From Halobellus rufus (lineage in GTDB: Archaea > Halobacteriota > Halobacteria > Halobacteriales > Haloferacaceae): 47,184 bases of DNA. Positions 32,439-40,989 of this stretch are shown here, in pieces. Below the pieces are notes generated by a model. It was given only the letters and a program-made list of their open reading frames with translations. It made no database searches and was not told the origin of the DNA. The stretch is taken from assembly GCF_000739575.1 (NCBI RefSeq), contig NZ_BBJO01000026.1:1-47184 (forward strand). Reading direction: 5' to 3'. The translations under genes and the position numbers were made by a program. How positions within the stretch are numbered: the first letter of the stretch is position 1; every line of letters starts with the position of its first letter.

Positions 32439-33433
32439 TCAGTCGTCGGCGACGGCCGCGCCGCCCTGCAGCGCCTCGGGGAGGTCCGCGGGCAGTCGGT
32501 CGCGGTTGTGGGGCGCGGAGAAGTCGATGTCGGGGCCGGTCGGGACGAGCCGCTTGGGATTGATGTCGCCGTGGCTCATATAGTAGTGCCGCGTGATGTG
32601 ATCGAGGTTCACCGTCTCGGCGATCTCGCCGAGCTGGTAGACCTCCTTCGTGTAGTTCCAGAGGTTCGGGTACTCGTGGATCGCCCGGCGGTTGCACTTG
32701 AAGTGGGTGTGGTAGACGTGGTCGAAGCGGACCAGCGTCGCGAACATCGCCACGTCGGCTCGGTGAAGACGTCGCCCGCGAGGAAGCGCTGCTCTTCGAG
32801 GACGTCCTCCCAGCGGTCGAGCGCGCCGAAGAGGTCCTCGATCGCCGCCTCGTAGGCGTCCTGGGTGTCGGCGAAACCGGCGCGGTAGACGCCGTTGTTG
32901 ATCGTCTCGTAGACGTCGTCGATGATCCCGTCGATCTCGTCCTCGCGACCGTCGGGAAGGAGGTCGACGCCGTTCGCGCCGTCGAACTCGGTGTCGAGCA
33001 TCCGCATAATCTCCTCGGACTCGTTGTTGACGATCGTCTCTCTCTCCGTGTCCCACAGCACCGGTACCGTCACTCGACCCGTAAACTCGGGGTCCGCGCG
33101 GGTGTAGACGTCGCGGAGGTACTCCTCGCCGTAGAGCGGGTCGGGGTACTCCTCTGAGAACTCCCAGCCGTCGTCGATGCGCACGGGTTCGACGATCGAC
33201 AGCGAGATGTCGTCGGTGAGCCCCTTCAGCCGCCGCGTCATCGCGACCCGGTGGGCCCACGGGCACGCCCGCGAGATGTAGATGTGGTAGCGACCCGACT
33301 CCGCGGGGAACTCCGCGTCGGGGTCGTCCTGGATCCAGTCGCGGAAGGAGGTCTCGTCGCGGTCGAACTCGCCGTCCTCGTTGGTCGCCTCGTAGGCGTC
33401 AGTCCGCCACTCGCCGTCGACGAGCATGTTCAT
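32439..33433 (-). pseudogene. Glutathionyl-hydroquinone reductase-like protein, frameshifted
   Basis: Two reading frames together give one 331-residue protein of the YqjG/ECM4 glutathione-transferase group. The N-terminal part starts MNMLVDGEWRTDAYE and holds the catalytic motif RACPWAHRVAM; it runs to FLAGDVFTE. The C-terminal part starts ADVAMFATLVRFDHVY in another frame. One base is missing near 32758-32760 (GAGCCGACG would be GAGGCCGACG). Such enzymes reduce thiol-quinone conjugates; here the thiol would be gamma-glutamylcysteine made by GshA. The break may be a sequence error, since nothing else has decayed. Confidence 0.85.
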
Positions 33434-33504
33434 CGGTTCGCACCTCGGTGAACGCCCGTCGGAGTCCTTCGCGTTGCAGCGTCGCTTCGCGTCTGCGTGG
33501 TCAT
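33430..33504 (-). CDS. 24-residue upstream ORF before the hydroquinone-reductase gene
   Basis: A short ORF starts at the ATG at 33504 (MTTQTRSDAATR...), about 28 nt after a TATA-like box (CGATTTACCC on the minus strand, 33528-33537), exactly the spacing of a leaderless transcript. Its TGA overlaps the ATG of the reductase gene (ATGA). The reductase start itself is too far from the TATA box to be leaderless. A coupling or regulatory uORF is likely. Confidence 0.4.
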   Translation of the reverse strand: MTTQTRSDAATRRTPTGVHRGANR

Positions 33505-33624
33505 CGTCCGCCCTTGGGGACCCGAGCGGGTAAATCGTTCCGCCCTCTGTCGTCGGCCGTGCACGAGCGCGCCGCGGGACGAGCGGCGGTTCGGCGGCCG
33601 GATCGGCGTCTCCGCGCTCGCCGC

Positions 33625-34539
33625 TCAGCGGCCGAGGAGCGTCTTGACCGCGGTGACGACGCTGTCGGCGTCGGGACCGAGGACGTACGTGATAGGCTCG
33701 ATTCCGAAGCCGCCGGTCTGATAGCAGACGAACGTCGCCGAGCGGTCGTCTGGATCGCGCGAGGCGACCGCCTCGCGGATCGGATCGGTCGGCGCGTCGG
33801 GATCGAACTCGATCGCGTCGTAGCCGGCGGCTTCGAGGTCGGCGACGATCTGTTTGTCGTAACGGACGTTGAGCGCGGCGCGGACGTCCGCACCGCCCTT
33901 TCGCGCGGAGAGCAGGACGTTCGCGACGTGCTCGCTGACGCCGAACTCCGGGTCTCCGGGGACCGTCGCGCGCCCCTTGACGTCGACGATGCGACCGGGA
34001 ACGCCCGCGACGTCGTCGACGGAGCCGGCTTCCGGGAGGCACTCGACGAGGTTCGAGCCGACGTTCGGGATCAGCCCGGCAAACCCGCTCGCGTTTGTGA
34101 GTCGGCGGAGCGCCTGCCGGAGCGACGAGCGGACCTGTTCGCTCGTCCGGAGGCCGCTCTCGGGGTCGTGGATCCGCGCGTAGCCGTCGTAGTCGGCGAG
34201 TTCGGGCATCGCCTCCTCGTGCAGGCGAGCGAGGAGGTCGCCTTCCTCGAGTCGGCGCACGAGCACCTCGGCCTCGACGAGCGCCTGCACGCGGGTCATA
34301 TCGCCCGTCGCGAGGCCGTCGGCGACGTGCTCGACCAGTTCGGCGACGCGCTCGTCTTCGAGCACCTCGTCCCGCCGAGCGACGTCGCCGTGGGCGTACT
34401 TCGAGACGGCGCTCTGGCTGATCCCCAGCGCCTCGGCGACCTCGTGCTGGGTCAGGCCCCGCTCGCGGAGCGCCTCCGCCAGCATCGATCGGAAGGTGGG
34501 CAGGAACTCCTCGACGACGACTTCCTCGATGAACTTCAT
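33625..34539 (-). CDS. HTH-ThiN transcription regulator (ThiR-like)
   Basis: The 304-residue protein joins an N-terminal helix-turn-helix (about residues 18-52, TQHEVAEALGISQSAVSKYA) to a C-terminal ThiN-type thiamine-phosphate synthase domain (about 120-304, with LTNASGFAGLIPNVGSNLVEC and VVDVKGRAT-like segments, and GGADVRAALNVRYD). In archaea such fusions act as repressors of thiamine genes that sense thiamine phosphates rather than catalyse. No thiamine gene is in the window. It begins one base after the dcd stop, so it is transcribed with dcd. Confidence 0.85.
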   Translation of the reverse strand: MKFIEEVVVEEFLPTFRSMLAEALRERGLTQHEVAEALGISQSAVSKYAHGDVARRDEVLEDERVAELVEHVADGLATGDMTRVQALVEAEVLVRRLEEGDLLARLHEEAMPELADYDGYARIHDPESGLRTSEQVRSSLRQALRRLTNASGFAGLIPNVGSNLVECLPEAGSVDDVAGVPGRIVDVKGRATVPGDPEFGVSEHVANVLLSARKGGADVRAALNVRYDKQIVADLEAAGYDAIEFDPDAPTDPIREAVASRDPDDRSATFVCYQTGGFGIEPITYVLGPDADSVVTAVKTLLGR

Positions 34540-34540
34540 C

Positions 34541-35155
34541 TCACTTCGACCCGGTGTCGGCGTCGGTCTCGCGCGCCCCCTCGAACTCCGGGTCCGCGCC
34601 GATCCGGGACGCCTGCGGTCCCTGCTGGTTCTGGTACTTCGAGCCGCGCTCGACGCCGTAGGGGCGCGCCGCGGGCTGCGTGAGTTCGGTGAACACCAAC
34701 TGCGAGACGCGCATCCCCGGCGTGAGCGCGACGGGGGCGGTGCCGAGGTTCGACAGTTCGAGCGTGATCTGTCCCTTGTAGCCCGGGTCGACGATGCCCG
34801 CCGTCGCGTGGATGACGACCGCGAGGCGGCCGAGCGAGGAGCGACCCTCGACGGTCGCCAGGAGGTCCGCGGGAATCTCAACGCGCTCTTTGGTCGTCCC
34901 GAGGACGAAGTCGCCGGGGTGGAGGATGAACTCCTCGCCCTCCGGCACGTGCGTTTCGCTCACGTAGTCGTCGACTTCCGACTCCCGATTCGGGTGGATA
35001 CAGGAGATGTTCGTCCGCTGGAACTCCAAGAACTCCTCGCCGAGCCGGAGGTCCAGACTCGCCGGCTGGACCTGCATATCGAGGTCGTCGATGGGGTCGA
35101 CGACGAGGTCGCCGGACTCGAGGCGAGCGAGGATGTCGTCGTCCGAGAGTATCAT
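34541..35155 (-). CDS. dcd: dCTP deaminase
   Basis: Dcd deaminates dCTP to dUTP in pyrimidine nucleotide synthesis. The 204-residue protein has the family motifs [23 protein letters not shown], the nucleotide-binding [19 protein letters not shown] and the [16 protein letters not shown] segment with the catalytic glutamate. A TATA box (GGCTTTACG on the minus strand, 35181-35189) lies 30 nt before the ATG. The C-terminal region [13 protein letters not shown] is usual. It leads the two-gene unit with the ThiN regulator. Confidence 0.94.
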   Translation of the reverse strand: MILSDDDILARLESGDLVVDPIDDLDMQVQPASLDLRLGEEFLEFQRTNISCIHPNRESEVDDYVSETHVPEGEEFILHPGDFVLGTTKERVEIPADLLATVEGRSSLGRLAVVIHATAGIVDPGYKGQITLELSNLGTAPVALTPGMRVSQLVFTELTQPAARPYGVERGSKYQNQQGPQASRIGADPEFEGARETDADTGSK

Positions 35156-35339
35156 CGTTCGGGAGAGTGTGACCGAGCGACGTAAAGCCATCTCTCGACG
35201 ACTCGCTCGCGGTTCCCGTTCGGCGACCGCGCGCTGGCCCGGTCGTTCGGTTCGGCGGGGTACCTCGTCGCTGTCGTCCGGTTTTCACTTTCACTCTACT
35301 AGGCTCGCTTACATACCGGTTCGGTCCGACACACGAAGT

Positions 35340-35549
35340 ATGCACGCGACGGCATCCGAACGACCGACGGCGGATCGAACCACCGAGACGCAGCGAATCA
35401 CCGCGCGACGGACGACCGAGACGCGGCGGATCGACGTGACCGACGTCACGACCGCGCGCGTCGCGGAGTTCGCCGCGGCCCGCGCGTCCGACGGCGACGT
35501 CCGCTTCGAGCGGCGCGGCGGCTGGACGTACCTCGTCGAAGACCGCTGA
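35340..35549 (+). CDS. Small hypothetical protein, 69 residues
   Basis: The protein begins MHATASERPTADRTTETQ and contains a repeated ARRTTETRRI-like stretch, then a short beta-rich C-terminus (VRFERRGGWTYLVEDR). A TATA-like GCTTACATAC lies some 28 nt upstream of the ATG, which argues for a real leaderless gene. I do not recognise the family. It is divergent from dcd. Confidence 0.5.
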   Translation: MHATASERPTADRTTETQRITARRTTETRRIDVTDVTTARVAEFAAARASDGDVRFERRGGWTYLVEDR

Positions 35550-35597
35550 GAAGGGTCGGTCGGGACGCTGCGAGCGGCCAGCGCGACGAACGGCCCG

Positions 35598-37169
35598 CTA
35601 GTCGTCCGCGAGCGTCGCGTCCTCGGGCTGGGCGTCGCGTTTGACGGCCTCTGCTCCGAGGAGTCGGTCGAGAGCTTCGACCATCGCGTCGACGCTGCAG
35701 CGGGTGATGTCCGAGTCCGACGTGGCCACGGTGACCGACCGGTCGCCCTTCGACATCTCCACCTCGACGGTGACGACGGCGTCGGTGCCGCCGGTGATCG
35801 CGTCGACGTGGTAGGACTCCAACTGCGCGTCGGCGTCGGAGCCGAGCGCCGCCTTGACGGCTTTGACGGCGGCGTCGACCGGGCCGCTGCCCGTGCCGGA
35901 GGCCACGCGCTCTCTGTCGCCGACGCGGAGCCGGACCGAGGCGGTCGGCGTGCCGCCGCCCGAGGCTGCGGTGAGATCCAGCAGTTCGACGTGTCGCTCG
36001 CGCTCGCGTCCCTGCACGTCCTCTGCGATGGCGAGCAGGTCGGCGTCCGTGACGCGCTTGTCGCGGTCGCCGAGGCGCTTGACCCGCTCGACGACGGCGG
36101 CGAGTTCCTCCTCGGAGACGTCGACGTCGTGTTCGTCGAGCGCGGCGCGGACGCCCGCGCGACCGGCGTGCTTGCCGAGGACGAGCCGTCGCTCCCGACC
36201 CACCGTCTCGGGCGGGTAGGGCTCGTACATCGTGTCGTCCTTCAGCGTGCCGTCGGTGTGGATGCCGCTCTCGTGCGTGAAGGCGTTCTCGCCGACGACC
36301 GCCTTGTTCGGCGGCAGCGGGACGCCCGTTGCGTGAGAGACCTGCTGGGCGAGGTCGTAGAGGTCCTCAAGCTTGGCCGTCTCGACGCCGTAACCGTGCG
36401 CCAGGGCGATCGCGACCTCTTCGAGCGCGACGTTGCCCGCGCGCTCGCCGATGCCGTTGATCGTGCCGTGGACGAGGTCCGCGCCGGCCGCGAGGCTGGC
36501 CCAGACGTTCGTCATTCCCAGTCCGAGGTCGTCGTGGGTGTGCGTCGACACCGGGCCGAGTTCGGCGAGCCGGGAGACGTACTCGTAGGCCGTCTCCGGC
36601 GTCGCGTGCCCGACGGTGTCGGCGAAGCACGACCGGTCCGCGCCGGCGTCGAGCGCCGCCGCCATCAGGCGTTCGAGGAAGTCGAGGTCGGCGCGGGAGC
36701 CGTCCTCGCCGATGACTTCCACCCAGAGGCCGTGGTCCTTCGCGTAGGCGACGAGGTCGGCGGTGTTCTCGACGACCTCGTCGTGGGTCGTCCCGACCTT
36801 CCGCTCGATGTGCTTGTCGCTGGCGGGGACGACGATGGTCACGCCGTCGACGTCGCAGTCGAGCGCGAGGTCGACGTCGTTCTGCACGCCGCGGGCGAAG
36901 CTCGTCACCGTCGCGTCGAGGTCGAGCGCGGTGACCTGCCGGATGGTCTCGCGCTCGCCCTCGCCGGTGCAAGCGCTCCCGGCCTCGATGAACTCGATGT
37001 CGGCCGCGTCCAGCGACCGCGCGATGTCGGCCTTCTGGTCGGGCGTTAACGAGACACCTGGCGCTTGCTCACCGTCGCGCAGCGTCGTGTCTAGTAGCTG
37101 TACAGAGTCGTCAGAATCCACGGTGGATGCTAGGGGGTTGTCGGGGTTACCCCCGAATAAATCGACCAC
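35598..37169 (-). CDS. 2-isopropylmalate synthase / (R)-citramalate synthase
   Basis: The enzyme condenses acetyl-CoA with 2-oxoisovalerate (leucine) or pyruvate (isoleucine); sequence alone does not settle which. The 523-residue protein has QLLDTTLRDGEQAPGVSLT (about 24-42), a TIM barrel with STHTHDDLGLGMTN and GIGERAGNVALEE, HESGIHTDGT, and a C-terminal LeuA-type allosteric domain (about 390-510). The GTG at 37169 gives a 22-residue acidic extension; a second in-frame GTG at 37121 is possible. Five of the first six Leu codons are TTA or CTA, which are very rare elsewhere in the gene. The last residues, EDATLADD, are acidic. Confidence 0.88.
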   Translation of the reverse strand: MVDLFGGNPDNPLASTVDSDDSVQLLDTTLRDGEQAPGVSLTPDQKADIARSLDAADIEFIEAGSACTGEGERETIRQVTALDLDATVTSFARGVQNDVDLALDCDVDGVTIVVPASDKHIERKVGTTHDEVVENTADLVAYAKDHGLWVEVIGEDGSRADLDFLERLMAAALDAGADRSCFADTVGHATPETAYEYVSRLAELGPVSTHTHDDLGLGMTNVWASLAAGADLVHGTINGIGERAGNVALEEVAIALAHGYGVETAKLEDLYDLAQQVSHATGVPLPPNKAVVGENAFTHESGIHTDGTLKDDTMYEPYPPETVGRERRLVLGKHAGRAGVRAALDEHDVDVSEEELAAVVERVKRLGDRDKRVTDADLLAIAEDVQGRERERHVELLDLTAASGGGTPTASVRLRVGDRERVASGTGSGPVDAAVKAVKAALGSDADAQLESYHVDAITGGTDAVVTVEVEMSKGDRSVTVATSDSDITRCSVDAMVEALDRLLGAEAVKRDAQPEDATLADD

Positions 37170-37176
37170 GAGTCAT
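37147..37176 (-). other. Possible leader ORF overlapping the synthase start
   Basis: ATG at 37176 opens MTRGRFIRG and a TAA, overlapping the synthase start in another frame. It is the first start codon after the predicted transcription start (TATA box AATTTATATA, centred near 37208). A hairpin (CGGGG, loop GTAA, CCCCG) covers its end. It may modulate initiation on the synthase. Confidence 0.3.
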
Positions 37177-37203
37177 GTGCTCACACGGGTGGTGGACGCG
37201 CAG

Positions 37204-37214
37204 CTATATAAATT
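37204..37214 (-). promoter_or_regulatory. TATA box of the isopropylmalate/citramalate synthase
   Basis: AATTTATATAG on the minus strand is a near-consensus box. It predicts a start of transcription near 37182, only about 13 nt before the GTG at 37169. Confidence 0.6.
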
Positions 37215-37252
37215 GACGCTTCTTGCGCCGCGTTGTCGTGGGGCGCTCGCGG

Positions 37253-37601
37253 TCACTCGACGGTCCGGACCTCGTCTCCGACCTCGACGCCGTCGGCCGC
37301 TCCCGCGGGGAGTTCGACGATCGTGTCCGCGACCGCGGAGCCGAACCCGCGCCACGCGCGGAGCCGCTTTTTCGCCCGCACCTCGCCGTCGACGAGCCAC
37401 AGCGCGTCGATGTCGAACGGCACGAACACCATGTGGAGGTTGCGCTCCTTCGCCTCCTCGAACGCGAAGCACATCGCGTAGTCGTCCGGGATCGACCGCC
37501 TGAACATCAGCCCTCTCGCCTGCGTGAGGAACGTGTCCGCGGCGTCGACGTCGCTCGCGAGCGTCCGTTTCTCCCCCCCCGGCGTCGTGGTCGATTCGCA
37601 C
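37253..37601 (-). CDS. DUF192 family protein, start region frameshifted
   Basis: The conserved part reads KRTLASDVDAADTFLTQARG and continues through LMFRRSIPDDYAM, NLHMVFVPFDIDALWLVDGE and DTIVELPAGAADG, which is a full DUF192 domain (about 115 residues). The function is unknown. A near-perfect TATA box (CGTTTTATAC, 37624-37633) points to the GTG at 37601, which opens MRIDHDAGG, but a run of eight Gs (37573-37580) throws the frame off. Seven Gs would join it to GEKRTLASD. Without the correction the only in-frame start lies upstream of the TATA box. Confidence 0.8.
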
Positions 37602-37623
37602 AGGCGTCGCTCTGTGGCCGGGC

Positions 37624-37633
37624 GTATAAAACG
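37624..37633 (-). promoter_or_regulatory. TATA box of the DUF192 gene
   Basis: CGTTTTATAC on the minus strand is centred 27 nt before the GTG at 37601, the spacing of a leaderless transcript. This places the true start downstream of the long open frame. Confidence 0.6.
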
Positions 37634-37773
37634 CTCGGCGGATCGATGCGGACGGACCGACCAGTCGCCCGCGCCCGCATCTGTCGCGTCGCCCACGCGG
37701 GCGACAGCCCTGTCCGACGTCTCGGCCGGCACGCACCGTCGGATTCAACTCCGCCGCGACCGACCGGCCGCGT

Positions 37774-38346
37774 ATGGAGGAGACGCCCACGGGAACGCCG
37801 GTCGGCGTCGACGACCCCTACGAGCACGCGGGCGTCTGCGATCACCTCACCGACGACGGTCGCTGTCGGTTCGCGCTGACCCGCGCGGGCGACGACCCGG
37901 AGTTCTCGGCCGCTCGTCGCGCCGCCGACTACGAGTGCGTCGCCGCCGACGATGACCGAGAGTTCCGCGACTGCCCGCACTACCGCTCGACGACGGACGG
38001 CCGCGAGTGCGTCCGCTGCGGCCTCGAATCCGTCCGAATCGCCCACGACGACTCCCGGCCGCTACTGGAAGAACACCACCTCTCGTACGGCGAGAGCGGG
38101 TCGACGGGGAGCGCGGGTACCGCCGGCGTCGATGAGGGCGAGGGCCTCTCCCACGAGATCACCGTCTCCCTCTGCCGGTGGTGTCACGCGAAGATCCACC
38201 GGTCGTTCGCGCGCATCGACGACGACGTCGAACCGGCCCCGGAGGCGTTCGCCACCCGCGAGGAGCGGCGCTCGAAGGAGCAGTCGGAGTTCGGGTTCTC
38301 GACCGCGCGCGAGCGACGCGAGCGGCGCGACTCCGACGGCGCGTGA
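37774..38346 (+). CDS. HNH-type zinc-finger protein (DUF7097-like)
   Basis: The 190-residue protein has an N-terminal Cys-rich part (VCDHLTDDGRCRF, then DCPHY) and an HNH-like core: CVRCGLE (Cys79, Cys82), EEHHLSYGE (His101, His102) and LCRWCHAKIHRSF (Cys134, Cys137, His138, His142). The arrangement matches ββα-metal HNH domains, with the zinc bound by the two CxxC pairs. A nuclease role is possible, but the cleavage site residues are not certain. The C-terminal 40 residues are charged. DUF7097 is my recollection of the haloarchaeal family name. No operon partner is evident. Confidence 0.7.
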   Translation: MEETPTGTPVGVDDPYEHAGVCDHLTDDGRCRFALTRAGDDPEFSAARRAADYECVAADDDREFRDCPHYRSTTDGRECVRCGLESVRIAHDDSRPLLEEHHLSYGESGSTGSAGTAGVDEGEGLSHEITVSLCRWCHAKIHRSFARIDDDVEPAPEAFATREERRSKEQSEFGFSTARERRERRDSDGA

Positions 38347-38426
38347 CCGGATGCTATCGGACGGCCGACGGGACGCTCCCAGACCGGGCGCTTTTTGCCC
38401 TCCTTCCGTCTAAGAGACTGCAACTG

Positions 38427-38975
38427 ATGACTCGCATCGTCGTCATCGACAACCACGGCCAGTTCACCCACCTCGAACGCCGCGCGCTCCGCGACCTCGA
38501 CGTCGACGTCGAACTGCTGGACAACGAGACGCCGGCCTCCGACATCGACGCCGACGGGATCGTCCTCTCGGGCGGCCCGGACATGGACCGCATCGGCAAC
38601 TGCGCGGACTACCTCGACCTCGACGTGCCCGTCTTCGGGATCTGCCTCGGGATGCAGATTCTGGCGGCGGAGCTCGGCGGCTCGGTCGGCTCCGGCGACT
38701 ACGGCGGCTACGCCGACGTCGACGTCGACATCCTCGACGGCGGGGACCCGCTCGTCGGCTCGCTCGCGCCGAAGACTCGCGTGTGGGCCAGCCACGCCGA
38801 CGAGGTGAAGGAAGTCCCCGAGGGATTCACGCGCACCGCGACCTCCGACGTCTGCGACGTCGAGGCGATGAGCGACACCGACCGCGACCTCTACGGGGTC
38901 CAGTGGCACCCAGAGGTCGCCCACACCGAGCGCGGCGAGGAAGTCTTCGAGAACTTCGTCTCGATCTGCGAGTAG
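38427..38975 (+). CDS. guaAA: GMP synthase, glutamine amidotransferase subunit A
   Basis: In archaea GMP synthase is split. This 182-residue subunit releases ammonia from glutamine for XMP amination by the separate subunit B, which is not in the window. The catalytic cysteine is Cys73 in FGICLGMQILA and the His-Glu pair lies in QWHPEVAHTERG near residue 159. The oxyanion segment VLSGGPDMDRIGN is present. A TATA-like CTTTTTGCC lies about 30 nt upstream. Length is standard. Confidence 0.93.
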   Translation: MTRIVVIDNHGQFTHLERRALRDLDVDVELLDNETPASDIDADGIVLSGGPDMDRIGNCADYLDLDVPVFGICLGMQILAAELGGSVGSGDYGGYADVDVDILDGGDPLVGSLAPKTRVWASHADEVKEVPEGFTRTATSDVCDVEAMSDTDRDLYGVQWHPEVAHTERGEEVFENFVSICE

Positions 38976-39018
38976 CCCGCGCGTCGGCCCCGGCCCGCGA
39001 TCCGCTCTCAACGCATCT

Positions 39019-40956
39019 ATGACATCGACACAAAGCGACCTCGCGAGCCTCTCTCGATTCATCTTCCGCGCGCCGAACTGGTACACCAGCCTCGCCTTCG
39101 CGCTCCTGATCGCGGCCGTCGCCGGCGTCGCCGCGTTCGACTCCGGCGCGTACGCGCGGACCTGGCGCGGCCTGTTCTTCCTCGGCCGCGACGCCTGGGA
39201 GGGCATCTTCTTCATCGGAATCCCGACGGTCGTCGCCGCGTTCGGGACGACCGGCGTCGATCGGTTCGTCGGGGGGAAGCTCACACCCAACAGGTCCTCG
39301 CTTCTCGCGTTGATCTCGGAGATCATCCTCGTGGCGATCGTCACGGGCGCGGCGATCGTCTCGGTGTTCACCTCGCTCGAACAGCAGTTCGTCTACGACG
39401 CGCTCGTCGTCGGCCTCGCCTCGGTGTTCGCGTTTCGGCTGCTCGTGGTGATGGCCGTCTCGCGCTCGTCGGTGCTCGTCGCGTCGATCCCGGCGAGCCT
39501 CCAGACGCTCGCCGCCGCCGTCCTCCTGTTCGTCTACAGCGGAACGCTCCGCCTGCTGGAGGTCGGAGGAACGGTCGTCGACGCCTACCTGACACCCTAT
39601 CTCGCCCGCTCGTCGGACGCCCCCGCAGAGCTTTCTGCGGTCGGTGCGGAACACTTCGCGCTGCTGGCGGTCACCTGCGGCATCTACGCGCTGGGCGTGT
39701 ACGTGTTCGTCGTCGCCGTCGACCGGCCGTGGCGTCGGAGCCTCGGGGTCTCGATGCTCGACTTCCTCCGCGGGTTCGTCGGCCACGTCGCCGAGGGGTC
39801 GCGGGAGTTAGAGGAGTTCTTCCAACAGCTCGGCGAGGAGGCCATCGTCCCGGTCTCGGTGCTCTCGTTCCGACGGAGCGACGGCGAGGAGAAGGCCCGC
39901 TTCGTCCTCCCGATGATCCACCCCGGTCCGATGGGCGAGATCGGCGGGGGCAACTTCCCCGAGCGCGTCGCCGCCGACTGCTCGGGCCTCGTCTTCCCGC
40001 CGCACGCCACCGCCGGCCACGACTTCAACCTCGTGACCGAGCGCGAGGTCGACACGATCCTCGACGCCGCCCGCACCGCTGCGGACCGAGTGGTCTACGA
40101 CGCGGATGCGACCCGGAGCGTCCGCGTCGACTCCGGCGAGGCGTCGATGCTGGGGCAGCGCTTCGGCGACGACGCGCTGCTCGTCTCGACGTACGCGCCC
40201 GGTTTCGCCGACGACGTCGAGTACGGCGTCGGCCTCTCGGCCGCGGCGGAGGCCCGGACGAGCGGCCTCGACGACGTGCTCCTCGTCGACGCCCACAACT
40301 CGAACGACGGGCTGAGCGGTCCGGACCTGGGGCACGTCACCCCCGGCTCGAAGCGCGCGTTCGACATGATCGAGGCGGCGGGCGACTCGGGTCGCCGGCT
40401 CGCGACCGCCGACACCGACGACCTCGAACTCGGCGTCGCGTGGGACGAGACGCCGTGGGGACCGGCCGACGGGATCGGCCCGCTCGGCGTCCGCGTCGCG
40501 GTCACTGCCGTCGGCGGCCACGAGACGGCGTACGTGCTGATCGACGGCAACAATATGGATCCGGGGCTGCGCGGCGAACTCGTCGCCGCGATCACCGACG
40601 GCGGGACTGCCTCGGAGTCCGGAGCGACCAGCGGCCTCGTCGACGAGGCGGAAGTGATGACGACCGACACGCACATCGTCAACACCGTCGACGCCGACAA
40701 CCAGGTCGGTGCGGCCATCGACTGGGGAGAACTCCGCGAGATCGTCCGCGACCTCACCGACGAGGCCCGCGAGGACCTCGAACCCGTCGAGGCGGGCGTC
40801 GCCGTCGAGCGCGCGGAGGTGACCGTGTTCGGTAACGACCGGACGGAGACGCTGGCGAGTCACGCGAACGCGGTCGTCGCGATGGGCGGGGTCTTCGCCG
40901 TCTCGATCATCCTCGCAGCCGTCGCTGTGAGCGTCCTGATCTTCCTGTTCGCGTGA
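39019..40956 (+). CDS. DUF2070 family membrane protein
   Basis: The 645-residue protein has an N-terminal membrane domain (about seven helices, residues 20-245), a large cytoplasmic or external domain (about 250-610) and one C-terminal helix (about 620-643). The globular domain contains FVLPMIHPGPMGEIGGGNFPE, VFPPHATAGHDFNLV and VDAHNSNDG, conserved in the archaeal DUF2070 family. The His, Asp and Asn residues of these motifs look like a metal or active site. Function is unknown. It follows guaAA by 43 nt without a clear promoter. Confidence 0.85.
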   Translation: MTSTQSDLASLSRFIFRAPNWYTSLAFALLIAAVAGVAAFDSGAYARTWRGLFFLGRDAWEGIFFIGIPTVVAAFGTTGVDRFVGGKLTPNRSSLLALISEIILVAIVTGAAIVSVFTSLEQQFVYDALVVGLASVFAFRLLVVMAVSRSSVLVASIPASLQTLAAAVLLFVYSGTLRLLEVGGTVVDAYLTPYLARSSDAPAELSAVGAEHFALLAVTCGIYALGVYVFVVAVDRPWRRSLGVSMLDFLRGFVGHVAEGSRELEEFFQQLGEEAIVPVSVLSFRRSDGEEKARFVLPMIHPGPMGEIGGGNFPERVAADCSGLVFPPHATAGHDFNLVTEREVDTILDAARTAADRVVYDADATRSVRVDSGEASMLGQRFGDDALLVSTYAPGFADDVEYGVGLSAAAEARTSGLDDVLLVDAHNSNDGLSGPDLGHVTPGSKRAFDMIEAAGDSGRRLATADTDDLELGVAWDETPWGPADGIGPLGVRVAVTAVGGHETAYVLIDGNNMDPGLRGELVAAITDGGTASESGATSGLVDEAEVMTTDTHIVNTVDADNQVGAAIDWGELREIVRDLTDEAREDLEPVEAGVAVERAEVTVFGNDRTETLASHANAVVAMGGVFAVSIILAAVAVSVLIFLFA

Positions 40957-40989
40957 GAACGGAGCGGAAAAGCGGCCCCGCGGGACGGC

